Made by a program: the position numbers and the translations under genes
Notes under the pieces: generated by a model
What the model saw: only the letters and a program-made list of their open reading frames with translations
What the model was told of the DNA's origin: nothing
The model's database searches: none
DNA from: Anoxybacteroides tepidamans
Lineage (GTDB): Bacteria > Bacillota > Bacilli > Bacillales > Anoxybacillaceae
NCBI RefSeq assembly: GCF_014201465.1
Contig: NZ_JACHEP010000019.1
Span: forward strand, 1 to 57,484
Direction: 5' to 3'
DNA length: 57,484 nucleotides
Shown: positions 41,723 to 51,770 of the stretch, piece after piece
Layout of the letters: every line of letters begins with the position of its first letter
Position numbering within the stretch: the first letter of the stretch is position 1

Positions 41723-42271
41723 TTAAAACTCAATCCCTTTCACAGCGGACACACCTTCGTGATAGTCGTGTTTCACCGCTTGCATATCGGTGACGATATC
41801 AGCGATGTCGATCAATTCTTTTTTAGCTGAACGGCCTGTAATCACAAGGTGAAGAGAAGAAGGGCGCGTTTGAACAAATTGAATGACATCGTCAACTGAA
41901 AGGATATCGTCAACCGAGAAGCGGTCAATGGCTAGCGCATTGTTCAGTTCATCTAACACCATCATATCATACATTCCAGACATCGCTTTTTCTTTTGTGA
42001 ATTGCCATGCTTTTTTTAATGCTTCGCGATGCTCTTCCGGCGTTTTCGTCCATGTAAACCCAGCGCCCATCTGATGCATGTCAATTCCTAATTTGGCAAA
42101 CATAATGTGCTCACCATATGTCCGCTGCGGCGACTTGATAAACTGAATGATAATGACTTTTTTTCCTCTTCCAGCCGCTCGCAGCGCTAACCCGAGAGCG
42201 GCTGTCGTTTTTCCTTTTCCATCTCCCGTATATACAATCACCCGTCCTTTATGTTGATTCAATCCACTCAC
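41723..42271 (-). CDS. btuR: Cob(I)yrinic acid a,c-diamide adenosyltransferase (CobO/BtuR type)
   Basis: A ~182-aa enzyme that adds the 5'-deoxyadenosyl group to cobalt in cob(I)yrinic acid a,c-diamide or cobinamide. The ATP P-loop is VYTGDGKGKTTAALGLALRA (residue ~14), followed by VIIIQFIKSPQRTYGEH and MMVLDELNNAL; all are CobA/CobO-type hallmarks. The start can be GTG at 42271 or TTG at 42262 (better spacing after AGAGG). It overlaps the cobA end by about 14-23 bases and is the last gene of the operon. Confidence 0.94.
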   Translation of the reverse strand: MSGLNQHKGRVIVYTGDGKGKTTAALGLALRAAGRGKKVIIIQFIKSPQRTYGEHIMFAKLGIDMHQMGAGFTWTKTPEEHREALKKAWQFTKEKAMSGMYDMMVLDELNNALAIDRFSVDDILSVDDVIQFVQTRPSSLHLVITGRSAKKELIDIADIVTDMQAVKHDYHEGVSAVKGIEF

Positions 42272-43025
42272 CCTCTAACTCCGCAAACCATTGGATGCTC
42301 TCCCGCAACCGAACGACTTCCCCGACAAGAATAATCGCCGGGTGCGAAATACGAGCGGCCTTTACAATCTCTGCAATATTTTGCAACGTCCCGACCACTG
42401 TTCGCTGCTTCTCCGTCGTCCCCCATTCAATGACGGCGACTTTTGTATCGGAAGGTTTTCCGTTTGCGATCAATTGCTGGCAAATGTACGATAAGTTCCC
42501 GACACCCATATAAAAGGCGATCGTGTCACTACCATTTGCTAGTGCTTTCCAATCAATCCGGTCTTCCCCTTTCTCTTTTCGGCCATGCCCAGTTACGATC
42601 GTAAACGAAGTCGCCACGTTTCGATACGTAACCGGTATACCGGCATAAGCCGCAGCAGCAATTCCGGCAGTGACACCGGGAACAATTTCAAAAGGAATGC
42701 CTTGTTTCGCCAGTACTTCCGCCTCTTCTCCTCCCCGCCCAAATACGCACGGGTCCCCTCCTTTTAGCCGCACGACAGTTTTTCCTTGCAGCGCTTTTTC
42801 CACAAGCCATTCGTGAATTTGTTCTTGGATGTTCCCGTGTTTTCCCGGCTCTTTTCCGGCATAAATCAATTCTGCCTCTTTTTTTGCATACTGAAGCAAT
42901 TCTTTGCTCACGAGCCGGTCGTAAATGATGACATCTGCTTTTTGGATACATTCCATTCCGTAAACGGTAATCAGTTTCGGATTTCCAGGTCCCGCTCCGA
43001 CTAAATAGACAGTTCCTTTACTCAC
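42249..43025 (-). CDS. cobA: Uroporphyrinogen-III C-methyltransferase (SUMT)
   Basis: A 258-aa SAM methyltransferase that converts uroporphyrinogen III to precorrin-2, the branch point to cobalamin and siroheme. Tetrapyrrole methylase motifs: VYLVGAGPGNPKLITVYG at the N-terminus, RLKGGDPCVFGRGGEEAEVL and EIVPGVTAGIAAAAYAGIPV, then TIVTGHGRKE. It starts with GTG at 43025 after AAGGTGGTGAATAAGC. The operon also lacks a cysG-type dehydrogenase (precorrin-2 oxidase), so this activity must be elsewhere or served by CbiX-side enzymes. Confidence 0.94.
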   Translation of the reverse strand: MSKGTVYLVGAGPGNPKLITVYGMECIQKADVIIYDRLVSKELLQYAKKEAELIYAGKEPGKHGNIQEQIHEWLVEKALQGKTVVRLKGGDPCVFGRGGEEAEVLAKQGIPFEIVPGVTAGIAAAAYAGIPVTYRNVATSFTIVTGHGRKEKGEDRIDWKALANGSDTIAFYMGVGNLSYICQQLIANGKPSDTKVAVIEWGTTEKQRTVVGTLQNIAEIVKAARISHPAIILVGEVVRLRESIQWFAELEGEWIEST

Positions 43026-43027
43026 GC

Positions 43028-44059
43028 TTATTCACCACCTTGTGACACTTGGGCAGATGTAAAAGTCGCCATCTTTAACATGTTCGTAGCGAACTGCAAG
43101 AGCGGAAACGCGACAGCCGCTCCGCTGCCTTCTCCTAAACGCATTCCTAAATCAACAAGCGGTTCTTTTCCTAACAGCTCTAACGCCACTCGATGTCCCG
43201 GCTCTTGTGAGCGGTGACCGGCGATCATATAGTCGCCAACATGCGGATGAAACAAGTTCGCGACAAGGGCGGCCGTTGTGCAAATAAATCCGTCAAGCAA
43301 AATTGGAATACGCTCTTCAGCTGCTGCTAACATGGCGCCTGCCATCGCGGCGATTTCTAAACCGCCAATTTTCGATAAAAGCTCAAGCGGAGCGGAAGGG
43401 TCAGGCTGATGAAGCGCTAATGCCCGTTCAATTACTTTTCTTTTATGTTCAACCATTTCATCAGAAATTCCTGTTCCTTTTCCGACAAGCACATCGACTG
43501 GCTTTCGACTAATCGCAGCTAAAAGAGCGCTTGCCGTCGTCGTATTGCCAATGCCCATTTCACCGACAATTAAGCAGCGAATGCCGTTTTCGATCATTTT
43601 TTTCGCTTGACGATGGCCGACAAATAATGCTTGCTTCGCTTCCTCGTTCGTCATCGCTTCTTGTTCGCAAAAATTGTTCGTTCCATATTTAACTTTTTCA
43701 TTGACAAAGTCTTCTCCCGGAATATCCGTTGCCACTCCGACATCGATGACAGCAAACGAAGCGCCGATTTGCTTACTGAAAACGTTAATCGCCGCCCCGC
43801 CGCGCACAAAATTGAGCACCATTTGTGCCGTTACTTCTTGCGGAAATGCTGAAATCCCTTCTTTTGTCACGCCATGATCCGCGGCAAACACGAGCACACC
43901 AGGCGGAGTAACCGTTGGAAAGTGCGCTTCCGTCATTTCTGCCAGTTCAATGACGAGTTGTTCTAAACGTCCAAGGCTTCCGGCAGGTTTTGTTAACTGG
44001 TCCACATATGCGCTCACTTCATTTCCGATTTGTTTGTTTAATGATGGGACGTTAAACAT
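43028..44059 (-). CDS. cobT: Nicotinate-nucleotide:dimethylbenzimidazole phosphoribosyltransferase
   Basis: A 343-aa enzyme that makes alpha-ribazole phosphate from DMB and nicotinate mononucleotide for the lower ligand of cobalamin. Hallmarks are FAADHGVTKEGISAFPQEVT, FVRGGAAINVF, EMGIGNTTTASALLAA and MRLGEGSGAAVAFPLLQFA with the catalytic Glu. The start ATG at 44059 follows AAAGGAGGAAAACAA and overlaps the end of cbiP by eight bases. Confidence 0.95.
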   Translation of the reverse strand: MFNVPSLNKQIGNEVSAYVDQLTKPAGSLGRLEQLVIELAEMTEAHFPTVTPPGVLVFAADHGVTKEGISAFPQEVTAQMVLNFVRGGAAINVFSKQIGASFAVIDVGVATDIPGEDFVNEKVKYGTNNFCEQEAMTNEEAKQALFVGHRQAKKMIENGIRCLIVGEMGIGNTTTASALLAAISRKPVDVLVGKGTGISDEMVEHKRKVIERALALHQPDPSAPLELLSKIGGLEIAAMAGAMLAAAEERIPILLDGFICTTAALVANLFHPHVGDYMIAGHRSQEPGHRVALELLGKEPLVDLGMRLGEGSGAAVAFPLLQFATNMLKMATFTSAQVSQGGE

Positions 44060-45572
44060 TTGTTTTCCTCCTTTGAAACTCCATCATTTTCCTTTCGATC
44101 ATTTCGACTTGTACATGTTGTTTGACACAATCAGCAAGTCGGTCGAATGCTTGCTCGCGCAGCGTTCGATACGAAGGACGATCGTATAAAGGTTCAAGCC
44201 CTTTTTTCCGTCGAATTTCATTTAGTAGATGTCTACGGAATGTGTCATTATGAAAAAGATCGTGAAAATATGTACCAAAGATGCGTTCATCTTCTGTTTT
44301 ACATCCATCAGTTCGTCCGTTGATCTGAATGAGCGGAACATGACCTTCACAACGAGCGGATCGTCCCATATGAATTTCATACCCTGTTACTTGGAATCGT
44401 TCGCCCGCAAATGTCAGCATTCCTTCCGAAAGAACGGTTGTTTTTTCTTGTTCTAGCGTCGTGTCAATGGGAAGGAGCTGTAGGCCTTCGATATATCCGA
44501 TTGTTGTTTCTACACAAAAAGGATCACGGACACGCTCGCCAAGCATTTGATAGCCGCCGCAAATGCCGATGATCGTTGTCTCTGTCTGCTCATACAGACG
44601 CTTGATTTCAACAGCGATTCCGCTTTCTTTCACATAAAGCAAATCTTCAATCGTATTTTTGCTTCCCGGCAAAATCAACACATCTGGCTGTCCGATTTCA
44701 TCAGCCTTCGTAACAAAGCGAACGCTGCAATCCGGTTCGGCAAAAAATGGATCGATATCCGTAAAATTGGAAATGCGTGGATATTGAATCACGGCGATAT
44801 CAATGGCTTTTTCTTGATCTTTTTTCGCTGAAAATTGGGCAAGAGCAACAGAATCTTCCGCATCAATATATAAATCTCTCATGTATGGAACAACGCCGAG
44901 CACCGGCACGCCGGTATACTGCTCAAACCAATCCAATCCAGGCTGTAAAAGCGAGCGGTCGCCGCGAAACTTATTAATAATCACACCGATGACGCGCTTT
45001 CGGTCCTCTTCGTCTAAAAGCTGTAACGTCCCTACTAAACTCGCAAACACGCCGCCGCGTTCGATGTCGCCAATTAAAACAACCGGCGCATTCGCCATGC
45101 GGGCAACACGCATATTGACAAGTTCCCGATCGTTGAGATTAATTTCCGCTGGGCTTCCGGCTCCTTCGATGACAAGCCGTTCATATTGGCTCATGAGCGC
45201 CTTTAGCGAGTGCTCAATCACTTGCAGGCCGATATGAAAAAACTCCGTCCGATACGCACTTGCTTTCATATTCGCATACGGACGTCCGTGCACAACGATT
45301 TGCGATTCGTTTTCGCGGCTCGGTTTAATTAAAATTGGATTCATATCGGTCGTCGCAACAATCCCGGCTGCTTCCGCTTGAATCCCTTGGGCGCGGCCGA
45401 TCTCTTTGCCATCGATCGTCACATATGAATTGAGCGACATGTTTTGCGATTTAAACGGTGCAGTTTTCCAGCCGGATTGGGCAAAAATGCGGCAAAATGC
45501 GGTCGTAATCACGCTTTTTCCCGCGTCAGAATGCGTTCCTTGAAACATAATCGGCAGCGCTTTACCCATCAT
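44052..45572 (-). CDS. cbiP: Cobyric acid synthase (glutamine amidotransferase)
   Basis: A 506-aa enzyme that amidates four carboxyl groups of the corrin ring using glutamine and ATP. The N-terminal P-loop is MFQGTHSDAGKSVITTAFCR, with AGSPAEINLNDRELVN and APVVLIGDIERGGVFASLVG. The C-terminal glutamine amidotransferase part (residues ~250-470) has the nucleophile Cys in IGICGGYQMLGERVRD and the His in FGTYFHDLFHND. The start is ATG at 45572 after CAGGTGAAGA and overlaps the end of cbiA by about ten bases. Confidence 0.95.
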   Translation of the reverse strand: MMGKALPIMFQGTHSDAGKSVITTAFCRIFAQSGWKTAPFKSQNMSLNSYVTIDGKEIGRAQGIQAEAAGIVATTDMNPILIKPSRENESQIVVHGRPYANMKASAYRTEFFHIGLQVIEHSLKALMSQYERLVIEGAGSPAEINLNDRELVNMRVARMANAPVVLIGDIERGGVFASLVGTLQLLDEEDRKRVIGVIINKFRGDRSLLQPGLDWFEQYTGVPVLGVVPYMRDLYIDAEDSVALAQFSAKKDQEKAIDIAVIQYPRISNFTDIDPFFAEPDCSVRFVTKADEIGQPDVLILPGSKNTIEDLLYVKESGIAVEIKRLYEQTETTIIGICGGYQMLGERVRDPFCVETTIGYIEGLQLLPIDTTLEQEKTTVLSEGMLTFAGERFQVTGYEIHMGRSARCEGHVPLIQINGRTDGCKTEDERIFGTYFHDLFHNDTFRRHLLNEIRRKKGLEPLYDRPSYRTLREQAFDRLADCVKQHVQVEMIERKMMEFQRRKTNV

Positions 45573-46926
45573 TCTTCACCTGCTCGCATCGTGCAAGCCA
45601 CCGTTCAACCATTGGCGGACATGACGGAAAATAAAAATGAACATATCCAGCGATCAAATTTTTTTTCATATAGCCATCCTTTTTTGTGCCGCGCAATCCT
45701 TTCGTTTCATAGGCAAAATTAGCTGGCTCCGCATGAGTAAACGTCGAATAATGAAATTCGTGCCCTTTCGCCATTATACCATTTGGCAGCAAAAAATTCC
45801 CTTCCTCTCCTTTTACCTCGCGATAACCAAGCGCCGCTAACTTCGTATGCATGCGAACGCTTCCCGGAATAATGCCGACCATGTCGTAAAGGTGACCGTC
45901 TGTCGTTTCAATGCCTTCTGTTAAATACATAAACCCGCCGCATTCAGCAAGCGTTGGCAGTCCGCGGTCAATCGCTTGTTTGATCGATTGTTTCACATGT
46001 TCTTGCTTTGATAACTGTTCGGCGAATTCTTCTGGAAATCCCCCGCCGATATATAATCCGTGCACATCATCAGGAAGCGGCTCTCCAGCAAGCGGGGAAA
46101 AGAAAACAAGTTCGGCGCCGTACGCTTCCAACAGCTCTAAATTTTCCGGATAGTAAAAGTGAAATGCGGCATCTTTCGCCACTGCAATGCGCACATTGTA
46201 CGTCCGGTCAACCGACAAAAATGAATGCTCAGCATCTAAATCGGGCGCTTCTGCCAATTGCCATAACGCCTCGAGATCGACAGTTTTGGTAATCCGTTCC
46301 CCTAACTGCATAAAAAAATCATCCAATTCGCCGCGCTCAATCGATGGAACAAGTCCTAAATGCCGTTCAGGAATCGATAGCTCCTCATCTTTTTGTAAAA
46401 AGCCGATGACTGGAATGCCGCATGCTTGTTCAACCGCTGCTTTAACTAAACGAAAATGCCCTTCGCTCCCGACACGGTTGGCAATCACTCCCGCGATCTT
46501 CACACGCTCGTCCAATAATTGAAATCCGCGTACGACTGCCGCTGCGCTTCTGGCCATTCCGGAACAGTCGACAATGAGCAACACAGGGCTTTTTGTGATG
46601 ACGCTTATTTCCGCTGTCGTTCCTTCATTCGTCGTTGCCTGTTTGCCGTCAAAAAGCCCCATCACTCCTTCGATGATCGCAATGTCCGCTCCTTCGCTCC
46701 CTTTTTCGCATACCGCTTTCACAACATCCTCTCCGCCCATCCAGCTATCTAAATTGCGCGATGGGCGCCCTGTCACGGCAGTATGATATGTCGGATCGAT
46801 ATAATCCGGACCGCATTTAAATCCTTGCACGGTATATCCTTTTTTCTTTAATGCGGCCATAAGCGCGATCGTTATGGTCGTCTTGCCGACGCCGCTTCCT
46901 GTCCCTGCGATGACGATTCTTCGCAT
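45562..46926 (-). CDS. cbiA: Cobyrinate a,c-diamide synthase
   Basis: A 454-aa amidotransferase that makes cobyrinic acid a,c-diamide. The P-loop is RIVIAGTGSGVGKTTITIAL (residue ~3). The ATP-Mg block FKCGPDYIDPTYH and the VIEGVMGLFDG motif follow. The triad amidotransferase domain has the Cys in LPTLAECGGFMYLTEGIE and the His in YVHFYFPSCP. The correct start is ATG at 46926 after GAGGGGGAGTAGA; the open frame runs 39 codons further, into cbiG. The gap to cbiG is minus one base. Confidence 0.95.
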   Translation of the reverse strand: MRRIVIAGTGSGVGKTTITIALMAALKKKGYTVQGFKCGPDYIDPTYHTAVTGRPSRNLDSWMGGEDVVKAVCEKGSEGADIAIIEGVMGLFDGKQATTNEGTTAEISVITKSPVLLIVDCSGMARSAAAVVRGFQLLDERVKIAGVIANRVGSEGHFRLVKAAVEQACGIPVIGFLQKDEELSIPERHLGLVPSIERGELDDFFMQLGERITKTVDLEALWQLAEAPDLDAEHSFLSVDRTYNVRIAVAKDAAFHFYYPENLELLEAYGAELVFFSPLAGEPLPDDVHGLYIGGGFPEEFAEQLSKQEHVKQSIKQAIDRGLPTLAECGGFMYLTEGIETTDGHLYDMVGIIPGSVRMHTKLAALGYREVKGEEGNFLLPNGIMAKGHEFHYSTFTHAEPANFAYETKGLRGTKKDGYMKKNLIAGYVHFYFPSCPPMVERWLARCEQVKNDG

Positions 46927-46927
46927 T

Positions 46928-48010
46928 CTACTCCCCCTCATGTTTGAACAAAGCAACGGAAATGGTGACGTTGCCTGACTTTTTCTTAACAAGCGCAAGT
47001 TGTTTGGCACCGCTATACAATTTCGCCGCAGGCTCGCTGACACCGTATGCCCCAGTATAGCGAAAAACGGTTTCGGAAGGTTGCTCGATTTCGATGCGGT
47101 TCAATTCCTCCGGTGTGTAATAAACAAATTCCCAGCCGTATTTTCGTGCAACTTCGAGCAATCCTTCTTCATCTTTTTTCAAATCGATCGTGCATACCGC
47201 TTTGACGCTTTTCAGCGAAAACTGAAGCTCTTCTAACGTTTCGATGATGACCGTTTCGATTTCTTCAGCGGACGTGCCGCGGTTGCAGCCAATACCAAGA
47301 ACAATTACTTTCGGCCGGTACAAGACGCCATTTTGCAAAATCGCTTCTTCGTCTTTTGAAAGAAGGCGATGCGTCACGACGAGGGCGGCATCCGGTTTTG
47401 CCGCAAGCGCCGCGGCAATCGATGAATATAAACGAATATTCTCAGGCAGCGGCGTATTATAGTTCCACCAGTTCCGCTCGCCCGATTCTTGGACGATGGC
47501 CACATGTTGTTCGTTGACAACGGCGGCGCTTACCGGTGTCAATTTTTCATCGGATTCCCATACCCAGCCAAATGACCGTCCGAACAAATCAACGGCGATC
47601 GTCTTTTGCACATCGGACGCCGTTGTAATAACCGGATGCGCTTGTAATAGATGAGCGACTTGGCGCGTCAACTCGTTCGCTCCACCAAGATGGCCGGATA
47701 AGACGCTGATGACATGCTCGCCTTTATCATCAATGACAACAACCGCCGGGTCGGTTTTTTTATCCTTTAATAGTGGTGCAATCATGCGCACAACCGCTCC
47801 GAGCGAAATAATCAAAATCAGTCCACGATATGTAGCAAAAAGAGACGGCAACAAAAGCCGAACATTTCCTTCAAATAGACGAATGCCTTTTTCTTCTTCA
47901 TCGCCTTTGGCAAACTTATTCGTATAGTATACGTGGGCGCCCGGAAGCTGCTCGCCAAGGCGGCGCGCAATATCGACCCCATGTTTCGTAATGGCAACGA
48001 CAGCGTACAT
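46928..48010 (-). CDS. cbiG: Cobalt-precorrin 5A hydrolase CbiG
   Basis: A 360-aa enzyme that opens the delta-lactone of cobalt-precorrin-5A and releases acetaldehyde. N-terminal domain blocks are VVAITKHGVDIARRL, ISLGAVVRMIAPLLKDKKTD, and HLGGANELTRQVA. The C-terminal domain has VLGIGCNRGTSAEEIETVI and AVCTIDLKKDEEGLLEVARK, both CbiG hallmarks. Its length is standard. The start ATG at 48010 follows GAGGGATAAGA. Confidence 0.93.
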   Translation of the reverse strand: MYAVVAITKHGVDIARRLGEQLPGAHVYYTNKFAKGDEEEKGIRLFEGNVRLLLPSLFATYRGLILIISLGAVVRMIAPLLKDKKTDPAVVVIDDKGEHVISVLSGHLGGANELTRQVAHLLQAHPVITTASDVQKTIAVDLFGRSFGWVWESDEKLTPVSAAVVNEQHVAIVQESGERNWWNYNTPLPENIRLYSSIAAALAAKPDAALVVTHRLLSKDEEAILQNGVLYRPKVIVLGIGCNRGTSAEEIETVIIETLEELQFSLKSVKAVCTIDLKKDEEGLLEVARKYGWEFVYYTPEELNRIEIEQPSETVFRYTGAYGVSEPAAKLYSGAKQLALVKKKSGNVTISVALFKHEGE

Positions 48011-48012
48011 TC

Positions 48013-48783
48013 TTATCCCTCCCCTCGCCGATATCCGTGCGTAAACGTTTTATCATACAATTTCGAACGGTAGTTATGTTCTGTAATTGACCGATCAAGC
48101 GCCCATCCAGCAAGGATCAACGCATGTTGACGAATGCCGTTTGCGCGCATATCTTCATCAAGTGTTCCGACCGTTGAATGAACGATTTTTTGATCAGGCC
48201 ATGTCGCTTTGTACACGACAACGACTGGCGTATCCTCACTCCACCCTGCTTCAAGCAGTGCTTTCGTTACTTTTTTTGTTAACGTGGCGCTTAAAAATAA
48301 TGCCAACGTACAATGATGTTTCGCCAATTCCTCGAGTTTTTCTTTTTCTGGAACAGGCGTCCGGCCTTCTGCACGCGTTAAAATAACCGTTTGGGTTAAA
48401 TCGGGAACGGTAAGCTCAGCCTGCGCAACAGCGGCAGCGGCAAAGACCGAGCTGACGCCAGGGACGATTTCCACTCCGATTCCTTCTTTTTTTAGTAGAG
48501 CGATTTGCTCGAGTGTCGCTCCATAAATCGATGGATCGCCGGTGTGAAGGCGCACTATTTTTTTTCCTCTTTTCACTCGTTCAACCATCATCGCAACAAT
48601 TTGTTCTAAATGCATCCCCGCTGTTTGAAACACTTCTGCTTCCGGCTTGGCGTATTGCAATAAAGCGTCATTGACGAGCGAGTCGGTATAAAAAATCGCG
48701 TCAGCTTCTTGTAATAACGTCATTCCTTTTACTGTGATCAGTTGTGGATCGCCCGGACCGGCACCGACAATATACACCTTCAT
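48013..48783 (-). CDS. cbiF: Cobalt-precorrin-4 C11-methyltransferase
   Basis: A 256-aa tetrapyrrole methylase that methylates C11 of cobalt-precorrin-4. Motifs are VYIVGAGPGDPQLITVKG, YTDSLVNDALLQYAK, VRLHTGDPSIYGATLEQIAL and GVEIVPGVSSVFAAAAVAQ, with TRAEGRTPVP near residue 140. The order VYIVGAGPGDPxLIT...HTGDPS is the CbiF form. The start ATG at 48783 overlaps the end of cbiL by four bases. Confidence 0.94.
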   Translation of the reverse strand: MKVYIVGAGPGDPQLITVKGMTLLQEADAIFYTDSLVNDALLQYAKPEAEVFQTAGMHLEQIVAMMVERVKRGKKIVRLHTGDPSIYGATLEQIALLKKEGIGVEIVPGVSSVFAAAAVAQAELTVPDLTQTVILTRAEGRTPVPEKEKLEELAKHHCTLALFLSATLTKKVTKALLEAGWSEDTPVVVVYKATWPDQKIVHSTVGTLDEDMRANGIRQHALILAGWALDRSITEHNYRSKLYDKTFTHGYRRGEG

Positions 48784-49481
48784 TTTCTCACCACCATGAG
48801 CGTTAAATATTCGAGCTCTGCTCCTTCAAGTTGTTCAACGTTCCAAATGATTTCTTCATTGGACGTTACTTTCGTCACAACAGCTGCGTTTTGTATTAAA
48901 TCCAATTCACGCAGCAGCCGTAACATCATATCGATCACTTTCGCGACTTTCAAAAAGACAACGCAATCATGATCTTCCAAGGCTTTTTTCATTGCCTCAT
49001 AATCATCCCGCGCCGGAATGATCGCCACATGTTCATCACCGTCAGCAAGCGGTAGCTGCAGACGAGCCGCTGCTCCGTTAATCGATGAAATCCCTGGCAC
49101 AATTTCAATCGGAACGTTTGGGTAGTGTTGCAGCATCGTTCGCATAAAATGAATAAATGTGCTATATAAGAGCGGATCTCCTTCCGTCACAAACGCGACA
49201 TTTTTTCCCGATGAAAGATGCATCCATACAGCATTCACCGTTTCGTTCCATTTTTCCTGTAAAACCGTTTTGTCTTTCGTCATCGGGAAAACGAGACCGA
49301 GCATTTCTTTTTCGTCTGGCGAAAAATACGCTTCAACAATTTGTTGGGCGTAGCTTTTGCTGCCGCGCTGCTTTTTTGGATAGGCAATCACATCTGCTTC
49401 TTTTAAGCGGCGAAACGCCTTCACCGTCAACAATTCCGGATCGCCCGGACCAACGCCGATACCATATAATGTCCCAATCAT
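48780..49481 (-). CDS. cbiL: Cobalt-precorrin-2 C20-methyltransferase
   Basis: A 233-aa tetrapyrrole methylase that methylates C20 of cobalt-precorrin-2. Motifs are [40 protein letters not shown] and [20 protein letters not shown], which are CbiL/CobI-specific. Start ATG at 49481 overlaps the end of cbiET (ATGA), so it is coupled. Confidence 0.94.
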   Translation of the reverse strand: MIGTLYGIGVGPGDPELLTVKAFRRLKEADVIAYPKKQRGSKSYAQQIVEAYFSPDEKEMLGLVFPMTKDKTVLQEKWNETVNAVWMHLSSGKNVAFVTEGDPLLYSTFIHFMRTMLQHYPNVPIEIVPGISSINGAAARLQLPLADGDEHVAIIPARDDYEAMKKALEDHDCVVFLKVAKVIDMMLRLLRELDLIQNAAVVTKVTSNEEIIWNVEQLEGAELEYLTLMVVRK

Positions 49482-50686
49482 TCGCTTTCGTCCTTTCTGT
49501 ACGCAGAAATAATATAAATCGGGTTTAATGCGTCAAAGCGCGTTAATTGCAAAATTGGCTTGCTTCTTGATAATTGGGCTAACGTTATATCAACATGAAA
49601 TCCACGTTTTCGTAACCCATCCACCGCTTCATGCAATGTTTCGATCGTCACCGCATTGACAACGATGCGTCCGTTTGGCTTTAAGCGATGACAACAAACA
49701 TCAAGAAGTCGATCCATTTCTCCAGACGTTCCGCCGATAAAAATGGCGTCAGGATCAGGAAATTCATGTAAATGGTCCGGCGCCCGACCGTGAACAAGCG
49801 TAAAATCGGTGCGAAATTTTTGCATATTTTTCCGGCAAATCTCGATATCATGTTCATTTTTTTCAATCGCAAATACTGCTCCCTCGCGCGCGATTTTCGC
49901 CGCTTCAATCGCCACCGAACCGGTGCATGTGCCGATATCCCAAACGATGCTCGTTTCCCGCAACTGAAGCGCGCTAATGCTTAAAATACGAATTTCTTTT
50001 TTCGTAATCAATCCTTTTTCCGGTTTGCGCTGAAAAAATTCATCATCGTCGATCCCGAGTGACCAAGTCGGACCAACTTTTACTTTTTGTAAAATGACTA
50101 TATTTAATGGAAGAAACTCGGTCTCAGCCATCTCTTCCAATTCAAAAAAGCGGCAGCGTTCGTCTTTACTGCCAAGATTTTCTCCAACGAATGCGCGATA
50201 TTCAGTTATCCCGTATGAAAGCAAATATTTCGCAATTTCATTCGGTGAATTCGTATCATCTGTTAAGATGGCTATTTTCTCCCGACCATCAATGCGCTGA
50301 GCAAGCCCCTTCATACTTCGGCCATGGACGCTAATAAATGTTGCATCTTGCCATTTTTCACCCATTTTCGCAAATGCCCACTGCACGGAGCTAACTGCCG
50401 GATACACTTCAATCGGGAGTTTGCGGGATAAATAGCTGCCGATGCCGTAAAACAACGGATCGCCGGAAGCTAAAATGACCGTTCGTTTCGCTTCATGACG
50501 CAATCGCTCGACAAGGGAAGAGAGACCGCCTTGAATGACGATTTTTTCTCCTTGATAATCTGGAAAAAATGATAAATGGCGCTCTCCCCCTATTAACAAC
50601 TCACTTTCGTAAATCCAATGTTCATATAAAGACGGCAAACTTTGTTTTCCATCGGCCCCAATGCCAATCAATTTAATCGGTTGCAT
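49478..50686 (-). CDS. cbiET: Cobalt-precorrin-6B C5,C15-methyltransferase / decarboxylase, CbiE-CbiT fusion
   Basis: A 402-aa fusion protein. Residues ~1-205 are the CbiE tetrapyrrole methylase ([57 protein letters not shown]). Residues ~215-400 are CbiT, a class I methyltransferase with [20 protein letters not shown] (motif I) and [18 protein letters not shown]-like block [18 protein letters not shown]. Fusion corresponds to the aerobic CobL. Together they methylate C5 and C15 and decarboxylate the C12 acetate. Overlaps cbiD by 14 bases. Confidence 0.93.
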   Translation of the reverse strand: MQPIKLIGIGADGKQSLPSLYEHWIYESELLIGGERHLSFFPDYQGEKIVIQGGLSSLVERLRHEAKRTVILASGDPLFYGIGSYLSRKLPIEVYPAVSSVQWAFAKMGEKWQDATFISVHGRSMKGLAQRIDGREKIAILTDDTNSPNEIAKYLLSYGITEYRAFVGENLGSKDERCRFFELEEMAETEFLPLNIVILQKVKVGPTWSLGIDDDEFFQRKPEKGLITKKEIRILSISALQLRETSIVWDIGTCTGSVAIEAAKIAREGAVFAIEKNEHDIEICRKNMQKFRTDFTLVHGRAPDHLHEFPDPDAIFIGGTSGEMDRLLDVCCHRLKPNGRIVVNAVTIETLHEAVDGLRKRGFHVDITLAQLSRSKPILQLTRFDALNPIYIISAYRKDESE

Positions 50687-51767
50687 CTTTTCGCACCGCC
50701 TTTCCTAAAAATTGACCGCTTAACGTATATAACGTTGTTTCGATGACGAGTCCGCCGCCAACCTCTTTTAATGCTGCAAGGCAGCAGTAATCACATAGCT
50801 TTTCAAAAAATAGCGTATTTCCTGCTTCTTGCATAAGATCGCCGACTTGTGAGGCCGTATTGGCTTCGCGAAGCGAATGAATGAGCTCAGAGGAAGCACC
50901 CGCTTCTTCGGCAATCGCTGCTAAAAAGTGAAAATCAACAGGTGCGCTTTTGGAATGAACCATCATAATGCCTTGCGCCACTTTTGAAAATTTCCCCATC
51001 ATCCCAACCATCGATACTGTTTTCATGCCGTGTTTTTTGCATTGTTTTAACGTAAAGCCGACAAAATCGCCCATTTCGATAAACGCTTCCTCTGGCAAAT
51101 GAGCGTATTGTTTCATTGCATATTTTTCGCTTCTACCGCCCGTTGTAATGACCACATGTTCACAGCCGGTCGCTTTAGCCACTTGTATTGCCCGAACGAT
51201 GCTTGCGCGGTAGGCGGACGTCGAAAACGGAACGACGATGCCGCGCGTTCCTAAAATCGAGATGCCGCCGATAATACCAAGCCGGGCATTTAACGTTTTT
51301 TTCGCAATTTCGGCCCCGCCTGGAACGGAAATGACGATGCGCACACCGCGTTCAATTCCATATTGCTCCAGTATTTGATGCGCTACTTCCATCATCATTT
51401 TGCGTGGCACTGGATTGATTGCTGCTTCGCCAATCGGAACGGGAAGGCCTGGCTTTGTCACCCGTCCAACGCCTTCCCCGCCATCTAGTTCAACGCCCGT
51501 TCCATCGGTCCATGACACCGTCGCAACAATGGATGCTCCATGCGTTGCATCTGGATCATCGCCGCCATCTTTCATTACGACAGCTGTTGCGGAATCAGCT
51601 TGAATATCGCATCGTTCTACTGAGAATGTCACCCATCGTCCAATCGGCAAATAGATCTTTGCTTCCGCTTGCGGAATGCCGGTAATGAGAGCCGTTAATG
51701 CCGCTTTCGTCGCGGCGGTTGCGCAAGCCCCTGTCGTATATCCTTCACGCAACTGTTTTTCTCCCAT
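50673..51767 (-). CDS. cbiD: Cobalt-precorrin-5B C1-methyltransferase CbiD
   Basis: A 364-aa enzyme of the anaerobic pathway that methylates C1 of cobalt-precorrin-5B. Hallmarks are [18 protein letters not shown] near residue 7, [40 protein letters not shown] and [20 protein letters not shown], then [12 protein letters not shown] and [20 protein letters not shown]. The start ATG at 51767 is just after the cbiC stop. Confidence 0.94.
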   Translation of the reverse strand: MGEKQLREGYTTGACATAATKAALTALITGIPQAEAKIYLPIGRWVTFSVERCDIQADSATAVVMKDGGDDPDATHGASIVATVSWTDGTGVELDGGEGVGRVTKPGLPVPIGEAAINPVPRKMMMEVAHQILEQYGIERGVRIVISVPGGAEIAKKTLNARLGIIGGISILGTRGIVVPFSTSAYRASIVRAIQVAKATGCEHVVITTGGRSEKYAMKQYAHLPEEAFIEMGDFVGFTLKQCKKHGMKTVSMVGMMGKFSKVAQGIMMVHSKSAPVDFHFLAAIAEEAGASSELIHSLREANTASQVGDLMQEAGNTLFFEKLCDYCCLAALKEVGGGLVIETTLYTLSGQFLGKAVRKDATD

Positions 51768-51770
51768 TGT